NCBI GenBank assembly: GCA_947496355.1
Contig: CANMCO010000004.1
Location: 248,001 to 312,000, forward strand
DNA from: an uncultured Aquimarina sp.
Lineage (GTDB): Bacteria > Bacteroidota > Bacteroidia > Flavobacteriales > Flavobacteriaceae
Length of the DNA: 64,000 bases
Direction: 5' to 3'
In this document: piece after piece, positions 9,563 through 18,100 of the stretch
How positions within the stretch are numbered: position 1 is the stretch's first letter
How the letters are laid out: each line of letters opens with the position of its first letter
Position numbers and translations under genes: made by a program
The notes under the pieces: generated by a model
Told to the model about the DNA's origin: nothing
Database searches by the model: none
What the model saw: the letters and a program-made list of their open reading frames with translations, nothing else

Positions 9563-10426
9563 CTAGACTGCAGCTTCGTCTGCCATGACATGCATTGCTT
9601 TTACTCTACCACTTTTCTTATCCTTTAATTCTATTTTAGAATTTGAATAATATCCTATTTCAATATCTTCTGTTGTCTTTTTCGAATTAGAAATTCTTGC
9701 TTTTGACATTACACCACGTATACCTAAACTCCAGAAATGATGTCCTTTATGTTTTGGATTATAATTTACGGCAGAATTGCCAATAAGATAAGCATTATAA
9801 TGGATCCGAACTTTCATAACACCTCTACTTGCTGAAAGTTGTGCAACTATAGATTCCCCAGGATTAAGTTCTACGCTAACTCCAGCTGTAGAGCCCACAG
9901 TAATCGATTTTGACTCTTGACCTCCTTTACCCCATGATTGACTAAATGATAGTGACGTTTCTCCTTCTGCTCCCGAGCCAAGAAACTTTACGCCATATTT
10001 AAATTTTTGACCAACCGAAAGTGTACTTACATTGTTCCAGGATGATGATGTTGTATTATTAACAGACTCTGTAATAGCAACGTTAAAAGTACCTTTTACA
10101 CTACTACTATTCTCAAACTCTTGAGTTTTGACAATTACAGGTTCTGAAGTAATTCCTAGAATCTCTGCCTTCTGAACCACTAAAACCCTTTGTACTTGGG
10201 GCCAGCTATATTTTTCATATAGATCACCCCATGGAGTTGGACTACAAAGATATGCGTCATTAGGAGATTTATCGAAATACTCATTCACCGCATCTTTTAA
10301 CTGTTTGTCTCCAAGACCAAAAGTAACTCTTTCGTCAAAAGATATCACATCTTGAATAGTTCCACTTGCATTTACGGTTGAAGCAGATTTATCTTGCCCT
10401 GCAACAATACTAATATTAATACCCAT
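9563..10426 (-). CDS. aerolysin / ETX-MTX2-like pore-forming toxin candidate
   Basis: A protein of 287 residues with no recognisable signal peptide (MGINISIVAGQDKSAS). Residues ~105-205 show the pattern of aerolysin-type beta-pore toxins: alternating Ser/Thr-rich strands (VKGTFNVAITESVNNTTSSS), a central segment that could be the membrane-inserting hairpin (about 135-165), a second Ser-rich strand (SLSFSQSWGKGGQESKSITV), then VELNPGES, matching the proline-glycine turn of the family. The ends do not resemble a known receptor-binding domain. The gene is transcribed alone, 264 bases from the small gene upstream. It could be a toxin, or one of the aerolysin-fold proteins with other roles. The family call is by pattern, not by search. 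Confidence 0.65.
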   Translation of the reverse strand: MGINISIVAGQDKSASTVNASGTIQDVISFDERVTFGLGDKQLKDAVNEYFDKSPNDAYLCSPTPWGDLYEKYSWPQVQRVLVVQKAEILGITSEPVIVKTQEFENSSSVKGTFNVAITESVNNTTSSSWNNVSTLSVGQKFKYGVKFLGSGAEGETSLSFSQSWGKGGQESKSITVGSTAGVSVELNPGESIVAQLSASRGVMKVRIHYNAYLIGNSAVNYNPKHKGHHFWSLGIRGVMSKARISNSKKTTEDIEIGYYSNSKIELKDKKSGRVKAMHVMADEAAV

Positions 10427-10690
10427 AATATTATTTTTTTTAAGTTAGAAAATTGTTAGTACTAATTTTTGTGTACTGCAAATTATGAAAAGTAAATACG
10501 CAGGGAAATACGTAGTTACACGTATTTTATAGGTAGTATTCCCAAAATCTCATTTAAAAAACGACAACCAAAAGAGTGCATAACTATTGTGTAGCCATGT
10601 TATACCGTATTTTTAGAAAAATGAGAGCTATTCTTTACGAGACAATTGTTTGAAAAGATATATCTAAGAAATGAAATGTTTTATAGGTAA

Positions 10691-10879
10691 TTAATCTATA
10701 TAGGTATTTACACTGGTTGTTAACTTACAAGAGTTATGTAGCATTTGCTTAAATCGTAAAGCGATATTTTCATCATTAAACTTCATCGCTTCACTGATAC
10801 TATTAGATAATATAAGCTCACCTATAAGGTATTCAACAAAATAATTTTGATCCTCTGTTAAAAGCACGTATTCTGTCAT
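10691..10879 (-). CDS. small hypothetical protein
   Basis: A 62-residue cytoplasmic protein beginning MTEYVLLTEDQNYFVEYL. The part SISEAMKFNDENIALRFKQM fits a compact alpha/beta fold seen in small uncharacterised proteins in which an EA..F..E..A..F pattern recurs. I do not recognise a family. The balanced composition favours a real gene over a chance frame, but support is limited. Confidence 0.45.
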   Translation of the reverse strand: MTEYVLLTEDQNYFVEYLIGELILSNSISEAMKFNDENIALRFKQMLHNSCKLTTSVNTYID

Positions 10880-11073
10880 ATGATAGATTTGTTACTTGAA
10901 TTTTTGTCTTAAAAACTTTTAAAAAATTCAATAAATACAAGGATAAAAATAAATTTTAAACAGTCACCTTAAAAAAAATAATCGAATACTTTTACACAGA
11001 AGTATTAACAATTTCTACTTACAACCATTTTGAGGTATAATTATTGATTATAAAAACAAGCTAATCAACGCTT

Positions 11074-11580
11074 ATGAAAACACACACACAACTAAAGACT
11101 CTTTTACCAATATTTATTGTTTTATTTCTTTGTTCTTGTTCTCAAAAAGAACCATATCAATTACCCAAAAACGCAATCGAACTATTAGCCGGTGAATCTG
11201 GAAAAACATGGAAGATAGCTTGGCGATATAATGACGGAGTACGAATGAATATGGCAGGTTGTTTTCTTTCATACAGAATTACCTACAAACCAGATATGAC
11301 AGTGAATGATAATAACGGAGAACAAGATAATTGCGGTCCATCACTTATGGGGAATTGGGAATTGATTACCAATAAAAAATCATATTTAAAACTAAACAGT
11401 GATCAACTTCCTGAAATTATGAATATTAAGGACACTCATAAGTACTTTAAGATTCTTAAAATTACAGACGACACGTTGAAGTTGCAATATAGACACAAAC
11501 AATTTTCATCCAAAAGTACTTTTATAGACACTTTTGTACCAGAGCATATCAAGGTAAAAGACCGAGATTTTCACCGCTAA
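11074..11580 (+). CDS. lipocalin-like lipoprotein
   Basis: A 168-residue protein with a lipoprotein signal ending in FIVLFLCSC. The mature part contains GKTWKIAWRYNDG, YRITYKPDMTVND and GNWELITNKKSYLKL, the strand order of small Bacteroidota lipocalin-like lipoproteins, where the GxW motif sits at the first barrel strand. It is probably anchored on the periplasmic or outer face. No ligand can be named. It converges with the TetR gene, 14 bases away. Confidence 0.75.
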   Translation: MKTHTQLKTLLPIFIVLFLCSCSQKEPYQLPKNAIELLAGESGKTWKIAWRYNDGVRMNMAGCFLSYRITYKPDMTVNDNNGEQDNCGPSLMGNWELITNKKSYLKLNSDQLPEIMNIKDTHKYFKILKITDDTLKLQYRHKQFSSKSTFIDTFVPEHIKVKDRDFHR

Positions 11581-11594
11581 GGTATCAATATCAC

Positions 11595-12176
11595 CTAGTC
11601 CAATACAGATAAAGCAAGATGCACTGATTTTTTTAATTCATCTCTTGAAGCTCCTGTTTTAAGCATCACCTTCAACCCATTATTAAATGTAAACAAAAAG
11701 GAAGCGATAGCTTTTAAGTCTTTATTCAGGTCAATTTCTTTACGCTCTACTCCCAAACTTAAATGATCATAGAACAGTTCTTCAAAAACTATTCTGTTTT
11801 CTTTAACTATTTTAAAAATCATTTCATCATCAGAAGCCAACTCTGTAGTAGCGTTCACAACAAAACAACCTTTCTTTTCAGTATCTTTTATTCCTTCATC
11901 TACCACCAACAAAAATAAATTTAAAAAACCTTCTTTTATTGAAGAATGTGAATACAAAAAAGTCTTTAACTCATCCAAAGACGTTTTTCTATATAATCTA
12001 AAAGCTTGTAAGAATAATTCTCTTTTATCTCCATAAGTATCATAAATACTTGCTCTATTAATCCCCAAGTCATTCACTAAATCCTGAATAGAAGTAGCAT
12101 AAAACCCTTGTTTCCAAAATAACTTCATTGCCTTTTCTAAGACTTCTTCTCTGTCAAATAATTTAATTCTTGGCAT
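11595..12176 (-). CDS. TetR/AcrR family transcriptional regulator
   Basis: A 193-residue repressor-type protein. Residues ~8-55 form the TetR helix-turn-helix (EEVLEKAMKLFWKQGFYATS, then IQDLVNDLGINRASIYDTYG). The C-terminal domain (VDEGIKDTEKKGCFVVNATT) resembles the AcrR-like TetR_C type found in regulators of small oxidoreductases. An operator-like palindrome lies just downstream of a -7 element in its own leader, and a second copy precedes the monooxygenase-domain gene at 12768. It therefore probably represses itself and that gene. The inducer is unknown. Confidence 0.93.
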   Translation of the reverse strand: MPRIKLFDREEVLEKAMKLFWKQGFYATSIQDLVNDLGINRASIYDTYGDKRELFLQAFRLYRKTSLDELKTFLYSHSSIKEGFLNLFLLVVDEGIKDTEKKGCFVVNATTELASDDEMIFKIVKENRIVFEELFYDHLSLGVERKEIDLNKDLKAIASFLFTFNNGLKVMLKTGASRDELKKSVHLALSVLD

Positions 12177-12193
12177 AACTTGTAGTATTAACT

Positions 12194-12221
12194 AAGATCG
12201 CGGATAGCCATCCGCGATCTT
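12194..12221. repeat. 12-bp perfect hairpin in the tetR leader
   Basis: Arms AAGATCGCGGAT and ATCCGCGATCTT enclose the loop AGCC. It lies 18 bases before the tetR start and downstream of the predicted transcription start, so it would fold in the mRNA leader. It is GC-rich compared with its surroundings. No T-run follows on either strand, so it is not a normal terminator. Confidence 0.8.
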
Positions 12222-12230
12222 ACAATATTA

Positions 12231-12250
12231 GAACAATCGTTCCAAAATTA
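12231..12250 (-). promoter_or_regulatory. tetR promoter -7 element and operator
   Basis: On the minus strand, TAATTTTG (12250-12243) matches the -7 consensus TAnnTTTG. It runs straight into GGAACGATTGTTC (12243-12231), an imperfect palindrome. Binding there would cover the transcription start. The block TTTGGAACGATYGTTCTA is repeated before the gene at 12768. Confidence 0.7.
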
Positions 12251-12315
12251 CTCAAAAAAATATAGAATTCAATACTTGTTTACTCCTTTTGTATAAGGCA
12301 GTAGATCTAATTCTC

Positions 12316-12768
12316 TTATTTTTTGCTCGCAGCCAAATTAACCGAAATCACTTGGTAAGGATGATAGTCTGGTGAAGCATTACTAAAAACTTCTAACATG
12401 TTTGGGGCTTTTCCTGCTTCAATAAGTTTCACTGCTTGCTGAAGTGAAACAGCGTCTTTCCATTGTGCATATACAACGATATGATCACTATCGAGGCTTT
12501 TATGAATGTTAGCAGATATAAAACCAGGTTGATATCTCATTGTTTCGGTCATTCCTTTTTGAAGTAATTGAACGACCTCATCCTGTTGCCCTTCTTTTGG
12601 AGTTATTACATTAATAACCGTAAAATTATTAGTATCTGCTTCAATAATTGCTTTGTCGCTTATCGCTCTGGAGTTAGCCATAAAGCTTTGAGTAATTAAT
12701 AAAAAACTAAGGCCTACTAATGATAGCATTAAGACTCTTTGATAACGACTGTTTATTAAATTTTTCAT
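12316..12768 (-). CDS. antibiotic-biosynthesis-monooxygenase (ABM) domain protein, exported or anchored
   Basis: A 150-residue protein with an N-terminal hydrophobic segment (VLMLSLVGLSFLLITQSFMA, about residues 12-31) that is a signal peptide or anchor. Residues ~47-145 form a dimeric alpha/beta ABM fold: FTVINVITPKEGQQDEVVQL, MRYQPGFISANIHKS, HIVVYAQWKDAVSLQQAV. Family members oxidise quinone-like or aromatic compounds or bind haem, but no residue here decides the substrate. It has the same operator block as the adjacent TetR gene, so the regulator probably controls it. Confidence 0.82.
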   Translation of the reverse strand: MKNLINSRYQRVLMLSLVGLSFLLITQSFMANSRAISDKAIIEADTNNFTVINVITPKEGQQDEVVQLLQKGMTETMRYQPGFISANIHKSLDSDHIVVYAQWKDAVSLQQAVKLIEAGKAPNMLEVFSNASPDYHPYQVISVNLAASKK

Positions 12769-12823
12769 TTTATTTTATTTTAATTTTTAGTTAAACATAT
12801 TTTCGATACAAAATTACTATAAT

Positions 12824-12840
12824 AGAACGATCGTTCCAAA
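12824..12840 (-). promoter_or_regulatory. operator upstream of the ABM-domain gene
   Basis: GAACGATCGTTC (12825-12836) is a perfect 12-bp palindrome 57 bases upstream of the start at 12768. Read on the minus strand it is preceded by TTTG, as in the tetR leader. The two blocks agree over nearly 18 bases with one difference in the palindrome. Confidence 0.75.
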
Positions 12841-12865
12841 TAATTAACAAAAAATTAATTATTGC

Positions 12866-12898
12866 AAAAAAACAAGCCACAGTTATTACCGTGACTTG
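12866..12898 (-). terminator. intrinsic terminator after the small gene at 13003
   Basis: On the minus strand, a 10-bp stem CAAGTCACGG/CTGTGGCTTG (two G-U pairs) with a six-base loop is followed by seven T residues. It lies ~105 bases past the stop at 13003 and supports transcription of that gene. Confidence 0.8.
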
Positions 12899-13002
12899 AA
12901 AGCTTAAAAATTTCTATATAATCTTACTAAATTCACAGGCGTATTGGGAGGTTTTCGCCCTAACATTCCTATTACTTTAAAGACATAAGTAACTATTGTT
13001 TG

Positions 13003-13338
13003 TTAGCTATAACTTATCTCAACTTTTCGCAACAAGCCTATTTCTATATATTCTGAGATTTTATCGGATTTTCCGATCTTATCAGTCTCTATTGGTATCC
13101 ATCCATCTATCTTAATCATATCATTAGGGTTGCTACTAAAAAACATTTCATATTCGTAATTCATTGAGCCGTTTTTAGACAAAGTAGTTTTTTGGTTATT
13201 TTTCATTTTATCTGCGATTCTTTTCTGGACAATCTCAATTTTTGAAGATAAATCGAGGTTTTCTGTATCTCTATGCACCTCTACATCTAAAAACTCTCCT
13301 ATTGACGCCATAATTAACTCTTCTATATTCATAAGCAT
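13003..13338 (-). CDS. hypothetical protein, 111 residues
   Basis: A small cytoplasmic protein; MNIEELIMASIGEFLDVEVH is a plausible N-terminus, with the annotated start two codons earlier. It is helical at first (EIVQKRIADKMKNNQ) and beta-rich after (MNYEYEMFFSSN, then MIKIDGWIPIE). I do not recognise a family. A terminator with correct orientation follows, and codon use is like the neighbours. A real gene is more likely than not. Confidence 0.55.
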   Translation of the reverse strand: MLMNIEELIMASIGEFLDVEVHRDTENLDLSSKIEIVQKRIADKMKNNQKTTLSKNGSMNYEYEMFFSSNPNDMIKIDGWIPIETDKIGKSDKISEYIEIGLLRKVEISYS

Positions 13339-13746
13339 AAAATTTGGTTACTACATATTAAATTTTGGGCATATCGTTTTTAAATTAATTTCCATCACAC
13401 TTAATATATACCTCGATTTTTATAGGGTACAAAAACAATAAATAACTTTTTAAATACAATAAACCTCTTCTAAAAAGTCAAATTTATATATAAAACATAT
13501 AAAAATTAAAAACAACCCTCTATAAAATGGGGGTAGCTCTAAATATTTATGTATTCTAAAGAAAAGTATTATCAAAATTGTTGTTTTTGTAAAACAACAA
13601 TTGAAAAAATCAGATATTTTAATCTTAATTCTCCGAAAAACAAATACAATAAGCTTAGAATACAGCAGAATTTGTTAATAAAAGACTAAAGCCGATTAAA
13701 TTTCAAGAACTAGCAAGAGACTTTAATAAAAAGGAAGATTTATGTA
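13339..13746. other. 408-base AT-rich gap with one hairpin
   Basis: Between the hypothetical gene and the end of the rubredoxin-type gene. It holds a perfect 12-bp AT-only-plus-GTT hairpin at 13576-13602 with loop TGT, and a 46-codon plus-strand frame 13549-13689 that I do not trust. No terminator for the nitrate-reductase operon is obvious. Confidence 0.5.
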
Positions 13747-15189
13747 TTAAACGACTTCAATAACAATTTTCTCAAAATCGTTTTTGGAAGCATCACAAAG
13801 AGAACAAGAATAATCATTTGGTAAGTCACTAAAGCCTGTTCCCTCGGGAATTTCATTAACAACATCACCTAAAGAAGCATCGTAAATAGTTTTACAATCT
13901 CTGCATTGATAAACTTCTATTTCATGAACTTCTTTCTGAACAACTGCACCCGGGTTTTGATCATCCTCTAAGCTTCCTAAGTTTTCAAAATACGTCTTGG
14001 TAAGTTCTAGTAGTAACTCTGGTAAATCCATACGACTAACATCTTGAGCATATACCACATATTTTTTTGTATTCGGGTTAAAACTTTTAGCGTGTAATAA
14101 ATTATATGTGGGACTAGCGTCAAAATCTTGAAGAACTTCAGGTATTTTATTCTTTTCGATCATGATTGAAGTAAAATATTTCTTCTGGTTTCGCTCTAAT
14201 GCAATCCCAAAGGTCAATCCATAGGTACTTATATCTTTTTGATCAAAATCCATAACCAAAAACTTCTTAAGCTCAAGTGCCTCTTTATTATTAACTGGGA
14301 TGTGCCAGTTTAGTTCTAAGGCAGAGTGTCGAACATTTATACCAAATTGCCCTAGTAATTTTTCTAGGGCTAATTTGCTTTCTTTAGGTATCCCTTTAAG
14401 TATAAAAGATTTCCATGGAGTTAAACATATCTTACCCACTTTGTGTTCAACGCAAAATTCGCAGAGTGCCTCTAAAAACTTTAGGTCATATTGATTGTTT
14501 CTCCAGTATAGGCCTAACCAATATTCATTCTCTCCCATTTTATTCATCCCTTCATAATATGGAAAGGGGTTAAAATTAACTTTAAGGGATTTTTCTATTA
14601 CTCTATTATTAGTGTCTAAATTTTTGTTCAGAAATTGAAAAAGCTCATCTGCATTTTTCAATTCTTGATATACCTCTTCTATAGCTTCAGCTATTTTTGC
14701 AATATCCCATGTATAAATCAATACCGGATAATACATTTCTTCCCAACCAGGTAATTTCAAAAATAGATACCAATAATCTTCATGAGAAGAGGCAATAAAA
14801 TTTAAATCTCCGGTAAATAGAGGTACTATTTGCTGTTTAGGGTCTGTAATGTTTATCTTTAGTTTTGGTTTGTATCTAAATTCCTCTAAAACATACAAAT
14901 AGGTAGTTCCCCGCAACCACACAGTTGCATTAAAAATATCAATAGAAACATAAGAACAACAAATATTTTGCTGACTTTCTGAAGCAAAAAAAGAAGAATC
15001 AAAGGAGTTATGTGCAGCAATGGCATTTCCTTTCTTGTCTTTAAGAGGGAAGATAATATCTTGTCTGGATCCAAAATGTAATGTATCTAATCCAAAATCT
15101 TGTGCATGATTTATGATACGCTGTAATTCTACAGGAGATAATATACCACCTTTAACATCAACTCTCTGTAAGGCTTGTTCTTTTTCCAT
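13747..15189 (-). CDS. nitrite/sulfite-reductase-like protein with C-terminal rubredoxin
   Basis: A cytoplasmic protein of 480 residues. The N-terminus (RVDVKGGILSPVELQRIINH, then FGLDTLHFGSRQDIIFP) matches the ferredoxin-like half domain of sirohaem nitrite/sulfite reductases, and a second copy seems to lie near residues 200-330. The catalytic cysteine clusters (CxxxxxC and CxxxC types) that hold sirohaem and the 4Fe-4S centre are not visible, so it is probably not itself a reductase. Residues ~424-475 are a rubredoxin: YQCRDCKTIYD and CSLCDASKNDFEKI give the two CxxC iron ligand pairs. It starts two bases after the nitrate reductase stop and should be co-translated. Electron transfer to the nitrate reductase is an inference. 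Confidence 0.8.
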   Translation of the reverse strand: MEKEQALQRVDVKGGILSPVELQRIINHAQDFGLDTLHFGSRQDIIFPLKDKKGNAIAAHNSFDSSFFASESQQNICCSYVSIDIFNATVWLRGTTYLYVLEEFRYKPKLKINITDPKQQIVPLFTGDLNFIASSHEDYWYLFLKLPGWEEMYYPVLIYTWDIAKIAEAIEEVYQELKNADELFQFLNKNLDTNNRVIEKSLKVNFNPFPYYEGMNKMGENEYWLGLYWRNNQYDLKFLEALCEFCVEHKVGKICLTPWKSFILKGIPKESKLALEKLLGQFGINVRHSALELNWHIPVNNKEALELKKFLVMDFDQKDISTYGLTFGIALERNQKKYFTSIMIEKNKIPEVLQDFDASPTYNLLHAKSFNPNTKKYVVYAQDVSRMDLPELLLELTKTYFENLGSLEDDQNPGAVVQKEVHEIEVYQCRDCKTIYDASLGDVVNEIPEGTGFSDLPNDYSCSLCDASKNDFEKIVIEVV

Positions 15190-15191
15190 AA

Positions 15192-18100
15192 TTAGGCCAA
15201 TTGCATTACATTATTTAGCACTTCTTTTACTTCAGGTTTACAACTCCCGCAGCCTAGGCCTGCACCTGTTGCATTACACAGTTCAGTGAAGTTTTCACAT
15301 CCTGATTTTATAACTTGTTCTAGATTTCCTTCTCCCACCTGGCTACAAGAACAGATAAGCTTACCCAAAACTGGTTCTCCTGGCTGAGAGGATCTTAACA
15401 ATTCTTCGCGTTTTTCTGAGAGTTCTATTTTTTCTTCAATTAAACGTTTGAAATCGGCAAACTCCTTTTTATCTCCCATCAAAATAGCACCTACAAGTCT
15501 ATCGTCTTTTACAATACATTTTTTATAAAAACGTTTTCTAACATCCATAAAAATCACTTCTTCAAATGAAGGGTCATTTTTTGGCATATCTATACTACCT
15601 ACACTACAAAGATCAAGGTCCTCAAACTTAAGAATATTCATAAATATAGAACCTCGATATATTGCACTAAAATCACCTAATAAATACTTCGCTACAATAT
15701 CTGCTTGTTGCTCTGCTGCTGCTGTAGTTCCATAAAGATTACCTTTAAATTCAGCAATTTCTCCTATTGCAAAAATATTTGAATCACTGGATTGTAAATA
15801 TTGATTAACCAAAATTCCACGTCGACAATCTACTCCTATTCTTTTTGCTAGATCTATATTTGGAATCGTACCTATAGAGTATACTACTGCATTACAATTA
15901 AAAGATTTTCCTGATTTTAGATTAACCACTAAATCTCCGGTATTTTGATTAAAAACGGTATCTACTTCATTGTCAAAATGAACCTGAATCCCTTTTTCTT
16001 GTACATCTTCTGCTAATAAACGACTAGCAACAATATCCAGTTGACGTTCCATCAAACGATTTCCTCGTTGTACAATAGTAATTTTCACCTCTTTTTTGCG
16101 AAGCGCTGCGGCTAATTCAAGGCCTAATAACCCTCCTCCAACTATTGTTACATGCTGTTCATTCTCTGGCAAACCTGTTTGACTTAAATAGGTTTTCAAT
16201 TTATCTGCATCACCCCGATCACGCATTGTAAACCTGCCAGGTAAATGAACAGGAACTTCTTTTGGTACAAAAGCGCGACTACCGGTAGCCATAAGAACAA
16301 TATCATAGTCATGCTTTTGCCCTTTACTATCAATAATACACTGCTCTTCTCTATTAATTTCCTCGATAGGGTTGCTTGTAGATAAAGTCACATTTAGAGA
16401 TTCCATACTCCCCTCCCGCATTTTCTGTAACTGCTCCCATGACAACTCTTCACTCACATATTCGGGCAATAAAACCCTATTGTAGAATGGATATGGTTCT
16501 TTTGAAAACACTATGATTTCATCCTCGGTATTATACGCTCTGTAGGTTTGAATGAAACGATAAGCAGCAGTCCCAGCCCCTATAATACAAATCTTCTGTT
16601 TAGGCTTAATATATCGCGAAACCTGAACTGCAGAAAACTTAAAATCTGGTTCTTTAGAAATTGGATCAATTATGCTTGTGGTAAGATTATTAGCTCTACC
16701 ATAATCATTGCCCAAAACTTTACCCCAATGCATAGGAAGAAAAACGACTCCTTTATTAATCGTATCACTCACTTTTATTTTAACCTGTACCTTACCTCTT
16801 TTACTTTCTACTACGGCTATATCTCCATCTCTAAGCTTTCGTAAAAAAGCATCTACCTGGTTCATTTCTAAATAAGGATCCGGCACATGGGTAAGAAGCC
16901 GGTTTACTTTACCTGTTTTTGTTCTGGTATGCCACTGATCTCTTACTCTTCCTGTAGTAAGAATTAGTGGATGTTTTTGGGTAAGCAACTCTGAAGTTGG
17001 TTTTATAAATCGAGGAACTACAAATTTTGCATTTCCAGTATCGGTATAAAATTTTTTATCTTCAAAAAGGCGTAGTGTCCCTTTATGGTTATTTTCGGGC
17101 ACGGGCCACTGAAAACTTCCTTCTGTTTTCAAGCGTTCGTAGCTAAGCCCAGAAATATCAATATTGGTTCCTTTAGTAAGTCTACAATGTTCTTTATAAA
17201 CTTCTTCAACTCCAGTATACTCAAATCCTCTGTACCCCATTTTTCGGGCAAAATTCCAAAGAATTTCTGCGTCAGGTAGTGCTTCTCCTGGTGGATCCAC
17301 TACTTTGTTCAAATAAGTTATACGTCGTTCACTATTAGTCATTGTACCTTCCTTTTCTGCCCAACCTGCAGCAGGAAGTATCAAATCGGCATATTCTGTG
17401 GTCTCAGATCGATGAGATATATCCTGAACTATAACAAATTTTGCTTGTTTTAGAGCTTTTTCGATCTTATTTGAGTTAGGAAGACTCACCAATGGATTTG
17501 TACATATAATCCAAATTGCCTTAAGTTTACCGCTCTCTAAAGCATCAAACATTTCGGTAGCTGTAAGACCAGGTTTTGCCAAAACCTCTTTCCCTCCCCA
17601 AAAATTTGCAACTTCTCTCCTATGATTATCATTTGTTAAATCCCTATGTGCCGCTAAAAGATTAGCCATTCCTCCCACTTCTCGTCCTCCCATAGCATTG
17701 GGCTGTCCTGTAAGAGAAAATGGTCCTGACCCAGGTTTACCTATATGACCAGTTAGTAATGAAAGATTAAGAAGCGCATTATTTTTGTAAACTCCTATAG
17801 AACTTTGATTAAGTCCCATTGCCCATAGCGTTATAAATCCTTTTGCATCTGCAATATAGGAAGCAGCTTTTTTAATATCTGTAATTGATACACCACATAT
17901 TTTGGCAGACTCTGAAAGAGATGTAGTCTGTAGTGATTTTTTAAGTGCATCAAAATTATCCGTATGATTAGTAATAAAGTTTTTATCGACTTTTTTTCTA
18001 TCAATCAATCTTTTAGCAATTGCATTGTATAATACTACATCTGTACCTGGAAGAATTTGTAAGTGTAAATCTGCTATATCACATGATTGTGTTCTTCTTG

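Noticed and set aside
13576..13602. 12-bp hairpin as terminator of the nitrate reductase operon
   Set aside because: No T-run follows on the minus strand and the stem is AT-rich; kept only as a structural note.
13549..13689. 46-codon plus-strand frame with a CCFC segment
   Set aside because: Frames of this length are common by chance in DNA this AT-rich; there is no promoter, family match or neighbour support, so I list the region only as a low-interest finding.
16548..16844. 98-codon plus-strand frame opposite the nitrate reductase
   Set aside because: It lies entirely inside a well-supported gene on the other strand and encodes no recognisable protein.
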